The notes under the pieces were generated by a model that saw only the letters and a list, made by a program, of their open reading frames with translations, had not been told where the DNA came from and did not search any database. DNA of 44,952 bases from Candidatus Equadaptatus faecalis (GTDB lineage Bacteria > Synergistota > Synergistia > Synergistales > Synergistaceae), in the NCBI GenBank assembly GCA_018065065.1, contig JAGHTZ010000017.1, positions 1-44,952 of the forward strand, given 5' to 3'. Positions 33,701 through 40,960 of this stretch are shown here, piece after piece. The position numbers and the translations under genes were made by a program. Positions within the stretch are counted from its first letter, which is position 1, and the number at the start of each line of letters is the position of its first letter.

Positions 33701-34705
33701 CTATCTCTTTTTCATTATCTCGGAGAATTTCTTGATTGTGTCTTCCTTTGTTTTGACTGCTTCGTTGTAGTCTATTTTGATTGACTGTGCAAGAGCCGCT
33801 TTCGGTTTCGGAAGCGTGAAGTTTTTGTTGGGCATTACAACGTCTTCGCGGACAGGAATTGTGCCCTGAGCTGCTACGAGCGTCTGAGCCTCTTTGCCGA
33901 GCATGTAGTCAACAAATTTCTTTGCTGCTGCAAGGTGCGGCGTGCCTTTGAAAATCGCGATCGGTGAAGGAACGACGAGGAGTTCTTTCGGATAGCACAT
34001 CTTGATGTGTGCGCCTTTTGTGATTTTGTTGTCTGTGATGTAGTCAACTGCGAGTGAGGCAAGGAGTTCGCCTGACGCCGTGTCGTCGATAACCTGGCCT
34101 GAGCCTTTACCGATGCGTCCGCCGTTGGCTTTAACGTCTTCCCAGAATTTCCAGCCGAATTTCTTTGCGAGAAGCGCTACACTCATGTATGATGTTCCTG
34201 AAAGCGCGGGGTCTGCAACGCCGAAGCCGTTTTTGAATTCAGGTTTCATAAGGTCGCTCCATGCTGTCGGGTCTTTTTTCACTCTGTCGGTGTTGACGAT
34301 GATTCCGAGCGTGCCGAGACGCGCAGCGTGGAATGAACCGTCATAGTCCTTGAACGGGTTGACTGTCTCTTTGAATTTCGGGCTCTTGTATTTCTCAAGA
34401 ATGCCTTCCATGCGCATCTTGTAGAAATCGGGAACTTCTGACGTCCAGAGAACGTCTGCGAGGATCTTGCCGCTCTGGCGTTCTGCTGCTATTTTTGCCA
34501 TGAGCTTTCCGGCGCCGGCTGACTGATAGCTGACCTTGATGCCGGGGTTCTGTGCTTCGAATCCCTGTACGATACCCTTAATGAGGGATTCCTTCATCGA
34601 CGTGTAGACGATGAGCTCTTCTGCTGCTTCCGCTTTGCTGACGAGACCTGCAAATCCGGCTGTCAGTATCGCGAGAACGAGTACTGCTGAGAAAACTTTG
34701 CGCAT
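33701..34705 (-). CDS. Fbp/Afu-type periplasmic binding protein
   Basis: 334 residues. Signal peptide 1-27 (MRKVFSAVLVLAILTAGFAG..., cleavage after KAEA), then ELIVYTSMKESLIKGIVQGFE, the usual opening of the ferric-iron/sugar-phosphate binding-protein family, and CYPKELLVVPSPIAIFKGTPH, AKKFVDYMLGKEAQ near the end. The adjacent Tyr-Tyr pair that binds ferric iron in FbpA is not seen, so iron is uncertain; family relatives bind sugar phosphates, phosphonates or thiamine. ATG 34705 has AGGAGG upstream; the frame stays open further upstream but has no signal peptide there. It is the first gene of the importer operon, and the hairpin behind it should raise its expression over the transporter. Confidence 0.88.
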   Translation of the reverse strand: MRKVFSAVLVLAILTAGFAGLVSKAEAAEELIVYTSMKESLIKGIVQGFEAQNPGIKVSYQSAGAGKLMAKIAAERQSGKILADVLWTSEVPDFYKMRMEGILEKYKSPKFKETVNPFKDYDGSFHAARLGTLGIIVNTDRVKKDPTAWSDLMKPEFKNGFGVADPALSGTSYMSVALLAKKFGWKFWEDVKANGGRIGKGSGQVIDDTASGELLASLAVDYITDNKITKGAHIKMCYPKELLVVPSPIAIFKGTPHLAAAKKFVDYMLGKEAQTLVAAQGTIPVREDVVMPNKNFTLPKPKAALAQSIKIDYNEAVKTKEDTIKKFSEIMKKR

Positions 34706-34803
34706 TGCTATTCCTCCTGTAAAAATATTGTTTCGGGCGTTTGCAAAGGCGTTCGCCTTATAATGACAGCGAAAGCTTTGCTCGCATAAACCCTTACGCG
34801 AGA

Positions 34804-34812
34804 ATTGTACCA
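34804..34812 (-). promoter_or_regulatory. Candidate extended -10 of the ABC importer operon
   Basis: On the minus strand TGGTACAAT (TG, one base, TACAAT) lies about 100 bases before the binding-protein start. No good -35 is visible. The leader contains a small AAGGCG/CGCCTT hairpin (34745-34759). Confidence 0.45.
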
Positions 34813-34859
34813 CGCTTCTGCATAAATGGAACAGAAAAATTTAAGAAATTTAAGAAATT

Positions 34860-34901
34860 TTGCTTTATCGGATTTGTCTGCCTTATAATACGTAGTATAA
34901 T
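34860..34901 (+). promoter_or_regulatory. Two overlapping promoters before the histidine phosphatase gene
   Basis: Two perfect TATAAT hexamers lie at 34884-34889 and 34896-34901. The first has TTGCTT (34860-34865) 18 bases upstream, the second TTGTCT (34874-34879) 16 bases upstream. Between and across them runs an imperfect 14-base palindrome (ATAATACGTAGTAT) that could be an operator. Confidence 0.55.
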
Positions 34902-34919
34902 TTCGGCGGGTGATGTGAT

Positions 34920-35564
34920 ATGAACGGCAGCAGGAAATTCTACTTTGTGCGCCACGGTCTGACGGACTGGAACGCTGAGTCAAGATTTCAGGGACGAAAC
35001 GACATCCCTTTGAACGAAGAAGGAATAGCGCAGGCAAAGACAGCTGCTCTCAGGCTTGAACAGAGCAGTGCGAAAACCGTGCTTTCAAGTCCTTTGTCGC
35101 GCGCCAGACAGGCTGCTGAAATTATCGCCGGAGACAAAAGAAAGTTAATTGTATGGGACGAACTGACAGAGCAGTGCTTCGGCGACTGGGAAAGAAAAAT
35201 ATTTGCCGACATACGCACGCAGTACAGGGAGGAATACAAAGCGTGGCGCATGGGAAAGGCTGATGTTCCGGGCGGGGAAACTGAGGCGGAAATATACGCC
35301 CGTGCCAGGAAAGTCGTTGAAAAACTCGGGGAAATTGAGGACGAAGAAACCATAATTGTATCGCACGGCAGCATACTCCGTCTGATACTCCTCGCCTGCC
35401 TGAAATCGGAATACAGCTCGATATTCTGGAGAATAAGACTTGACAACTGCTCAATAACCACGGCTGAAATCAGGGACGGAAAACTAACCCTTCTTAATAT
35501 GAATGATACACTTCATTTTAAGATGAAAAGCGAAAACGAAATCAGAAACCTGCCGCTTGCGTAG
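34920..35564 (+). CDS. Histidine phosphatase (phosphoglycerate mutase-like)
   Basis: 214 residues of the histidine phosphatase superfamily (PhoE/CobC/GpmB type). The phosphohistidine motif is FYFVRHGLTDWN with Arg11-His12, the second catalytic His is His149 in IVSHGSILRL, and the acidic loop has ELTEQCFGDWE. The substrate cannot be told: known relatives dephosphorylate sugar phosphates, phosphoglycerates or alpha-ribazole phosphate. ATG 34920 has GGTGAT six bases upstream. It is divergent from the ABC importer; a functional link is possible but not shown. Confidence 0.9.
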   Translation: MNGSRKFYFVRHGLTDWNAESRFQGRNDIPLNEEGIAQAKTAALRLEQSSAKTVLSSPLSRARQAAEIIAGDKRKLIVWDELTEQCFGDWERKIFADIRTQYREEYKAWRMGKADVPGGETEAEIYARARKVVEKLGEIEDEETIIVSHGSILRLILLACLKSEYSSIFWRIRLDNCSITTAEIRDGKLTLLNMNDTLHFKMKSENEIRNLPLA

Positions 35565-35612
35565 ATAAATGCAGCTGTACGGCGGCTGAAAAGGCATAAG
35601 GTATTTTTTGCT

Positions 35613-35641
35613 TTGCTTTTTCCGGTGGCTTGGGATATAAT
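35613..35641 (+). promoter_or_regulatory. Promoter of the metallo-beta-lactamase-fold gene
   Basis: TTGCTT (35613-35618), 17-base spacer, perfect TATAAT (35636-35641), 35 bases before the TTG start. Confidence 0.7.
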
Positions 35642-35676
35642 ACCAACGTAAAATCCAAGACGGGAGAGATTTCATC

Positions 35677-36498
35677 TTGAAGATTACGGTGCTGATGGAC
35701 GATAAAGGTTCTGAAAATCTCGCTCTTCAGAGCGAGCACGGTCTTTCCATGTGGGTAGAGTACAACGGCACGAAGCTGTTGTTTGATTTCGGCTCAACCT
35801 CGCTTCCTTTTTTCAATGCAGAGCAGCTTGGCATAGACGTTTCAACGGCTGATTTTATGCTGTGCAGCCACGCGCATTACGACCATGCGGGCGGTTTTCA
35901 CCACGTTATGAAGCAGGGCTGGGCTAAGCAGCTTATAACGGGAAAGCACTTTTGGGAAGAAAAATTCGGATTTAACGGTGTTAAGTACACCTATCTCGGT
36001 ACCGGTTTCGGAAAAGCTGATTTAGACAGGCTCGGAATTGAACACAAGGTGTGCGAAGATATGCTTGAACTTGTTCAGGGGTGCTTTGTGCTGACCGGTT
36101 TTGAACGCAGGTACGCGTTTGAGAAAATTCCTGAGCGCTTTGTTAAAAAGACTGCGGACGGGTACGTGCGCGACAGCTTTGACGATGAAATATGTCTTGC
36201 TTTTGACACGGACAAGGGGCTTGTGGTTCTTGTGGGCTGTTCGCACCCGGGCATACTTAACATTCTGTCATCGGTAAGCGAAAGACTCGGCAAAAACATC
36301 GTCGCGATTTTCGGCGGGACGCACTTAATGGAAGCAGACGAAGAACGCATAGCATATACTCTTGCTGAAATGAAAGAACTCGGCGTTGGTATCAACGGCT
36401 TTTCCCACTGCTCGGGACAGACCGTGCAGGAAGCGCTGAAAGACGACGCGTCGCTTTGCGGCTGTCATCTCGCGACAGGCGACATTATAGAAATATAG
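35677..36498 (+). CDS. Metallo-beta-lactamase-fold hydrolase (DHPPP synthase-like)
   Basis: 273 residues. The metal motif HxHxDH is CSHAHYDHAGG (His65, His67, Asp69, His70); further ligands sit in VGCSHPGI and GGTHL. The overall pattern (MDD... SEHGLSMWVEYNGTKLLFDFG ... HCSGQTVQEAL) fits the family related to archaeal 7,8-dihydropterin-6-yl-methyl-4-(beta-D-ribofuranosyl)aminobenzene-5'-phosphate synthase. In bacteria most members have no known substrate, so no function is assigned. It starts with TTG 35677 with GGGAGAG 8 bases upstream. Monocistronic by its own promoter and the hairpin behind it. Confidence 0.88.
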   Translation: MKITVLMDDKGSENLALQSEHGLSMWVEYNGTKLLFDFGSTSLPFFNAEQLGIDVSTADFMLCSHAHYDHAGGFHHVMKQGWAKQLITGKHFWEEKFGFNGVKYTYLGTGFGKADLDRLGIEHKVCEDMLELVQGCFVLTGFERRYAFEKIPERFVKKTADGYVRDSFDDEICLAFDTDKGLVVLVGCSHPGILNILSSVSERLGKNIVAIFGGTHLMEADEERIAYTLAEMKELGVGINGFSHCSGQTVQEALKDDASLCGCHLATGDIIEI

Positions 36499-36517
36499 CC
36501 GCTTAAATCTGTGTATT

Positions 36518-36541
36518 ATTACTGCCTTGCGCAGTAATTTA
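36518..36541 (+). terminator. Probable terminator before the GntP permease gene
   Basis: ATTACTGC (36518-36525) pairs with GCAGTAAT (36531-36538), loop of 5, followed by TTAAT. The T-run is short, so termination may be partial. A promoter for the permease gene is not clear. Confidence 0.5.
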
Positions 36542-36570
36542 ATACAAATACAAATCAAGGGGGACTGAAA

Positions 36571-37911
36571 ATGTCCAGCGCGTTTATGTTCTCAGTTATT
36601 TTCCTTTCAGTTATCGCGATGATATTTGCTATTTCAAAACTGAAACAGCATCCGTTCATCGTAATGGTCATTATCGCGATACTCGTCGGTCTTATCTGCG
36701 GAATGGACCCCGAAGAGGTCATTAAGACAGTTAAAACCGGCTTCGGCAACATACTCGGCAACATCGGTATCGTTATCCTTTGCGGAACCATCATCGGAAC
36801 AATCCTTGAAAAAACCGGTGCGGCTCTCACAATGGCTAACACGATTCTCGGAATCGTCGGAAAAGAACGCTCCGTCCTTACGATGGGTATAGTCGGTTAC
36901 ATCACCGGTATCCCTGTCTTCTGCGACTCAGGCTTCGTTATCCTTTCCCCGATTTCAAGAGCTCTTGCAGCCCAGTCCAACAAGTCACTCGCCGTTATAG
37001 CGACAGCCCTTTCAGGCGGTCTCTATGCAACGCACTGCCTTGTTCCGCCGACGCCGGGCCCGATCGCCATTGCCGGTAACCTCGGTGCAGACCTCGGTCT
37101 CGTCATTATGACCGGTCTTGTAATATCAATCCCTGCGGTCGCATTTGCAATTTTCTACGCAAACAAAGTCGCATCAACGATTGATATTCCTGCCAACCCG
37201 CAGTTCACGGTTGAAGAACTTCTCGAAAAATACGGCAAACTTCCGGGCGCTCTTCACAGCTTCTCACCGATCATTCTTCCGATCATCCTTATCGCTCTCA
37301 AATCAATAGGCGATTTCAAAACCCATCCGCTCGGAGAAGGTGCGCTTCAGCACTTCGTTTCCTTCATCGGAAACCCTGTCATCGCCCTTATCATCGGTGT
37401 ATTCCTTGCCATGACGCTTATCCCTGTCCATGACAAAGATACAGACCTCGCATGGGTAACGGAAGGCGTACAGAACTCAGCGGCAATCCTCGTTATCACG
37501 GCTGCCGGCGGCTCATTCGGCGCAATTCTCGGAAAACTTCCGATCGCAGACGCGCTTCAGGGCTCACTGCTTAACCTCGGACTCGGTATCCTTATCCCGT
37601 TCCTCATCTCAACAATTCTTAAACTCTCCATGGGTGCCTCAACGGTTGCCATGATCGTAACCTCACAGATGGTTGCACCGCTGCTCGGAACGCTCGGTTT
37701 CGATTCAACGATGGGCAAAGTCCTCGTCACAATGGCAATCGGCGCCGGCTCAATGACAGCCTCACACGCAAACGACTCCTACTTCTGGGTTGTATCACAG
37801 TTCTCAGATATGAAGCCGTCAGAAGCTTACAAGTGCCAGACCGGTATGACCGGCGCAATGGGTCTTGTCTGCCTCGTAGTAATCTACATCGCATCACTTA
37901 TTCTTCTTTAA
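36571..37911 (+). CDS. GntP-family permease, probably for D-glycerate
   Basis: 446 residues, about 12 membrane segments, GntP family (gluconate and related organic acids, with H+). Family blocks include FGNILGNIGIVILCGTIIG, GIPVFCDSGFVILSPI, ATHCLVPPTPGPIAIAGNLG and GSMTASHANDSYFWVV. The glycerate kinase gene behind it suggests D-glycerate as substrate, as proposed for the similar gene pair of Haemophilus influenzae. The reading frame is unusually rich in ATC, CTC and other C-ending codons compared with its neighbours, a sign of strong translation selection. AAGGGGG precedes ATG 36571. A terminator-like hairpin separates it from the kinase. Confidence 0.9.
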   Translation: MSSAFMFSVIFLSVIAMIFAISKLKQHPFIVMVIIAILVGLICGMDPEEVIKTVKTGFGNILGNIGIVILCGTIIGTILEKTGAALTMANTILGIVGKERSVLTMGIVGYITGIPVFCDSGFVILSPISRALAAQSNKSLAVIATALSGGLYATHCLVPPTPGPIAIAGNLGADLGLVIMTGLVISIPAVAFAIFYANKVASTIDIPANPQFTVEELLEKYGKLPGALHSFSPIILPIILIALKSIGDFKTHPLGEGALQHFVSFIGNPVIALIIGVFLAMTLIPVHDKDTDLAWVTEGVQNSAAILVITAAGGSFGAILGKLPIADALQGSLLNLGLGILIPFLISTILKLSMGASTVAMIVTSQMVAPLLGTLGFDSTMGKVLVTMAIGAGSMTASHANDSYFWVVSQFSDMKPSEAYKCQTGMTGAMGLVCLVVIYIASLILL

Positions 37912-37922
37912 GAAATACCAAT

Positions 37923-37956
37923 AAAACAGGGCGGGCAAATGCCTGCCCTGTTTTTT
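37923..37956 (+). terminator. Intercistronic terminator between permease and glycerate kinase
   Basis: AAAACAGGGCGGGC (37923-37936) pairs with GCCTGCCCTGTTTT (37941-37954, one G-U pair) around AAAT, followed by TT. The kinase Shine-Dalgarno follows within 10 bases, so this looks like a partial terminator that lowers kinase mRNA relative to permease mRNA. Confidence 0.85.
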
Positions 37957-37974
37957 CAAAAAGGGGTGCTGAAA

Positions 37975-39108
37975 ATGAAAAAAGTAGTAGTTGTATCGGA
38001 TTCTTTCAAAGGCTCTATCGATTCAATTGAAATCTGCCACATTGCCAAAGAAGTTATTAACGAAAGCTTTCCGGAATGTGAAATAATAAATCTCCCCGTT
38101 GCCGACGGCGGTGAAGGAACAGTGGAATGTTTCCGTCAGGCAATCGGCGGCGAACTTGTCGAAACTACAGTCCACGGGCCGCACATGGAGCTACTTGACG
38201 CGCGTTATCTCCGCCACGGAAACACCGCAATAATAGAAATGGCGGCAGCCGCCGGTCTTCCGCTTGTTGGAACCAACAGAAACCCGTCCGTAACAACAAC
38301 CTACGGGGTAGGCGAGCAGATCAGGCACGCCGTTGAAAACGGCGCAAAAGAAATCCTTCTCGGACTCGGCGGAAGCTCGACAAACGACGGCGCTTGCGGA
38401 CTCGCGGCAGCCATAGGCGTTAAATTCAAAGACATCAACGGAAAAGAATTTGTACCGACAGGCGGCACACTCTCCAAAATTGAAGTCATAGACATGACCG
38501 AAGCGAAAAAGCTTCTCGAAGGCGTCAAGGTAACGGCAATGTGCGACATTGACAGCCCTATGCACGGGCCGAAAGGCGCGGCATACATTTTCGCGCCGCA
38601 GAAAGGCGCGGACGCCAATATGGTGCTCAAACTGGACGAGGAACTCAAAGCGCTTGACAGAATAATCGTCCGCGAACTCGGCATAGAATCAGTAGCCGAA
38701 GTCCCCGGAGCGGGGGCAGCCGGCGGCATGGGCGGCGGCGTGATAGCCTTTATGGGTGCGCAGCTCAAACCCGGAATTCAGGCTGTGCTTGACACGGTTG
38801 AATTTGAAAAGCAGCTCGAAGGCGCGGACCTTGTAATCACGGGCGAAGGCAAACTCGACTCGCAGAGCCTCACCGGCAAAGTCGTAATCGGCGTTTCACG
38901 CAGGGCAAAAGAATGCGGAGTCCCCGTCGTAGCGGTCGTCGGTGACGTTGCGGACGATGCCTACGGCGCGTACGAACTCGGCGTAAGCGCGATATTCAGC
39001 ATTAACCGCCTTGCAATACCGTTCAGCGAAGCAAAACCGCGCAGCAAAAAAGACTACGAAAACACGCTTCGCGACATCTTCAGATTTGTAAAAGCAATAG
39101 GGAAATAA
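37975..39108 (+). CDS. glxK: Glycerate kinase (GarK/GlxK family)
   Basis: Phosphorylates D-glycerate, giving 2-phosphoglycerate in most family members. 377 residues. Family blocks: SDSFKGSIDSIEICHIA, LPVADGGEGT, GLGGSSTNDGACGLAAAIG, GAGAAGGMGGGVIAFMGA and DLVITGEGKLDSQSLTGK. AAGGGG lies before ATG 37975; the frame is open upstream to 37939 but that part runs through the terminator hairpin and is not coding. With the GntP permease it forms an uptake and activation pathway for glycerate that feeds lower glycolysis. Confidence 0.95.
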   Translation: MKKVVVVSDSFKGSIDSIEICHIAKEVINESFPECEIINLPVADGGEGTVECFRQAIGGELVETTVHGPHMELLDARYLRHGNTAIIEMAAAAGLPLVGTNRNPSVTTTYGVGEQIRHAVENGAKEILLGLGGSSTNDGACGLAAAIGVKFKDINGKEFVPTGGTLSKIEVIDMTEAKKLLEGVKVTAMCDIDSPMHGPKGAAYIFAPQKGADANMVLKLDEELKALDRIIVRELGIESVAEVPGAGAAGGMGGGVIAFMGAQLKPGIQAVLDTVEFEKQLEGADLVITGEGKLDSQSLTGKVVIGVSRRAKECGVPVVAVVGDVADDAYGAYELGVSAIFSINRLAIPFSEAKPRSKKDYENTLRDIFRFVKAIGK

Positions 39109-39134
39109 CAGGACTGATACAGAAATATTACCCG

Positions 39135-39162
39135 CAAACGGGCGCAAGCCCGTTTGTTTTTT
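39135..39162 (+). terminator. Terminator of glycerate kinase
   Basis: CAAACGGGC (39135-39143) pairs with GCCCGTTTG (39148-39156) around GCAA, followed by TTTTTT. Confidence 0.92.
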
Positions 39163-39225
39163 ATATGCAGACTGTAGTACTGTGTCAATAATTTTTAAGC
39201 AAAACGAAAATATTGAAATTTCAGT

Positions 39226-39254
39226 TTGACAAACAGTTTGAAAGAGAGTAGTAT
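39226..39254 (+). promoter_or_regulatory. Promoter of the intergenic small-RNA candidate
   Basis: Perfect TTGACA (39226-39231), 17-base spacer, TAGTAT (39249-39254). No gene follows on this strand before the convergent gltX; the transcript would end at the hairpin at 39297-39331. Confidence 0.7.
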
Positions 39255-39260
39255 CTGCAT

Positions 39261-39331
39261 TGTGTTTGTACTATGTGCATGACACATCTCCGATAGGGCA
39301 GCCGAACCAACCGCCTCGGCTGTCTTTTTTT
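39261..39331 (+). ncRNA. Candidate small RNA, about 70 nt
   Basis: The stretch lies between a consensus promoter and an intrinsic terminator and encodes no protein of note. It contains a 5-bp hairpin ATGTG/CACAT (39273-39287) and a 9-bp terminator stem with a C-rich 10-base loop (ACCAACCGCC), which could pair with G-rich ribosome-binding sites. It does not match tmRNA, SRP RNA, 6S or a riboswitch class I know. It stands alone between glxK and the convergent gltX. Exact ends are estimates. Confidence 0.55.
39297..39331 (+). terminator. Terminator of the small-RNA candidate
   Basis: GGCAGCCGA (39297-39305) pairs with TCGGCTGTC (39316-39324, one G-U pair), loop of 10, followed by seven T. Confidence 0.85.
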
Positions 39332-39466
39332 GTGTGTCAGTAGTATTCTGTGAGGATTTTGGGCAGGGAAAAATCGTTAGGATTTTATAATGACCTATAA
39401 TATTTTTAACGTTGTGAATTCTGCCAAAAATAAATATTATTGAAATTATAAGACATAAGATTGGAT
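39332..39466. other. AT-rich intergenic DNA with an inverted repeat
   Basis: No gene seen. ATTTTGGGCAG (39356-39366) and CTGCCAAAAAT (39421-39431) form an 11-base inverted repeat with one mismatch. Between them are two TATAAT hexamers (39386-39391, 39396-39401) without good -35 partners. I cannot assign a role. Confidence 0.4.
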
Positions 39467-39502
39467 AAAAAAATATACCCCGTGTTTGGGGTATATTTTT
39501 TT
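39467..39502. terminator. Bidirectional terminator behind gltX
   Basis: A perfect 15-bp stem (39467-39481 with 39488-39502, loop GTGTTT) with A7 on one side and T7 on the other. It ends gltX on the minus strand and would stop any plus-strand read-through. Confidence 0.92.
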
Positions 39503-39509
39503 ATTAAAA

Positions 39510-40853
39510 TTAGTCAACGAGGTTGTAATGTTTGAGGCGCGTTTCGGTTTCAGCTTTGCCGAGCTGCTCCGCACATTCAAATACGCCCGGGCTGACTTTT
39601 CTTCCGGTAAGCACCCAGCGGAGAGGCAGGCAGAGCTCTCTCATGCTGCTGCCGTTCGTTTCAATCCAGTCTTTTGTGAATTGTTCAAGCACTGGTGCTT
39701 TCCATTCGGAAGCATTGTCAAGCAGCTGACGGTAGAAGCCTTTAAGGACGGGACGGCGATCTTCGCTGATTTCCGAAGCGTCGTAACGTTCCTTTACAAC
39801 GTCAAAGCTGAGGAAGTAATCGCTGTATTCCGCAACCTGAAGCGTTGTCTGTCCGCGTCCGCCCATTGTTTTGAGCGAGGACGCAAGGTATTCGTCGCTG
39901 TAGTTCTGCGGATTCAAGCCGAGCTTTTCCCAGAAGGGGCGGATGATTTCAAGCAGTTTGTACGGATCCATGCGTTTCATCTGTTCCTGATTTATGTGGT
40001 TCAGCTTGTCCATGTCAAAGACTGCCGCCTTTGTCGTTACCTGTTTGAGCTCAAACTGCGCAACTGCTTCGTCTCTTGAGAATACTTCGCCCGTTTCCCT
40101 CGGTGTCCAGCCGAGCAGCGCGAGGAAATTGAATACGCCGTCAGGCAGATAGCCGAGGTCGTTGTATTCGAATACGCTGGTTGCGCCCTGACGTTTAGAG
40201 AGTTTCTTTTTGTCTTTGCCGAGTATCATCGGAAGGTGTCCGAAGGTTGGGACGTTCCAGCCGAGCGCCTGATAGACGAGTATCTGTTTCGGCGTGTTGA
40301 TTACGTGGTCTTCGCCGCGGATTACGGTGTTTATGTCCATATAGTGGTCGTCTATTACGCAGGCGTAGTTGTAGGTGGGCATTCCGTCGCGTTTCATGAG
40401 GACAATGTCTTTTATTGTTCCGTCCTGATTGACCGAGCAGCGTTCGCTGCGGACTTCAATATGTCCGTAGACTGCATCGTCAAAGGTAAGCAGTCTGCCT
40501 TCCGGCACGCGGAAGAAAACAGCGTCGTCTTTAACGTACGCCATGTCTTTGTCAATGAGCTCCTGCGCGTGTTTTCTGTAAAGCTCCATGCGTTCCGACT
40601 GGCGGTAAGGTCCATAGCTTCCGCCGACGTCGGGACCTTCGTCCCAGTCGAAGCCCATCCAGCGCATACCGTCCATTATGCTCTGTTCATATTCCTTTGT
40701 TGAACGTTCGAGGTCTGTGTCCTCTATGCGGAGTATGAATTTTCCCCCGTTGTGGCGCGCCCAAAGCCAGTTAAAAAGCGCCGTGTGGGCTCCGCCGATG
40801 TGCAGTGCGCCTGTCGGACTCGGCGCAAATCTTACTCTTACGTTGCTGTCCAT
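39510..40853 (-). CDS. gltX: Glutamyl-tRNA synthetase
   Basis: Charges tRNA-Glu with glutamate. 447 residues, class I. The HIGH region is RFAPSPTGALHIGGAHTALF and the KMSKS equivalent is KKLSKRQG. The segment YNYACVIDDHYMDINTVIRG is typical of bacterial GluRS. It is somewhat shorter than the usual 460-500 residues, at the C-terminal anticodon-binding part. GGAG lies before ATG 40853. It is monocistronic and divergent from polA. Confidence 0.95.
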   Translation of the reverse strand: MDSNVRVRFAPSPTGALHIGGAHTALFNWLWARHNGGKFILRIEDTDLERSTKEYEQSIMDGMRWMGFDWDEGPDVGGSYGPYRQSERMELYRKHAQELIDKDMAYVKDDAVFFRVPEGRLLTFDDAVYGHIEVRSERCSVNQDGTIKDIVLMKRDGMPTYNYACVIDDHYMDINTVIRGEDHVINTPKQILVYQALGWNVPTFGHLPMILGKDKKKLSKRQGATSVFEYNDLGYLPDGVFNFLALLGWTPRETGEVFSRDEAVAQFELKQVTTKAAVFDMDKLNHINQEQMKRMDPYKLLEIIRPFWEKLGLNPQNYSDEYLASSLKTMGGRGQTTLQVAEYSDYFLSFDVVKERYDASEISEDRRPVLKGFYRQLLDNASEWKAPVLEQFTKDWIETNGSSMRELCLPLRWVLTGRKVSPGVFECAEQLGKAETETRLKHYNLVD

Positions 40854-40905
40854 TTTGCTCCTCCAAATGACCTGTTATGGTTTATAATTATGCAAGCACC
40901 TGAGC

Positions 40906-40911
40906 ATTATA
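40906..40911 (-). promoter_or_regulatory. Possible -10 of gltX
   Basis: Perfect TATAAT on the minus strand, 52 bases before the gltX start. The -35 region at the proper distance does not resemble the consensus, so this is tentative. A TATAAT on the plus strand at 40883-40888 could serve polA in the same way. Confidence 0.35.
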
Positions 40912-40960
40912 CCGCAAAAATCGCATATTTGACCCTTTTTCGCTGACGGAGGCAGATAAA

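Noticed and set aside
29764-34705. Firm assignment of the ABC operon as a ferric iron importer
   Set aside because: Family similarity is to Fbp/Afu/Pot/phosphonate importers in general, and the iron-binding Tyr pair is not seen in the binding protein.
34706-34813. N-terminal extension of the binding protein
   Set aside because: It would place 36 residues before a perfect signal peptide and before the AGGAGG site. It is leader RNA.
339-39191. 13-base identity ACTGTGTCAATAA at 339-351 and 39179-39191
   Set aside because: In 45 kb of AT-rich DNA several pairs of identical 13-mers are expected by chance, and the flanks do not match.
39261-39331. Interpretation of the intergenic RNA as a riboswitch
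   Set aside because: No gene follows on that strand, and none of the conserved core motifs of riboswitch classes I know is present.
39486-40079. Plus-strand frame of 197 codons opposite gltX
   Set aside because: It is antisense to a conserved gltX, begins in the bidirectional terminator and has no family similarity.
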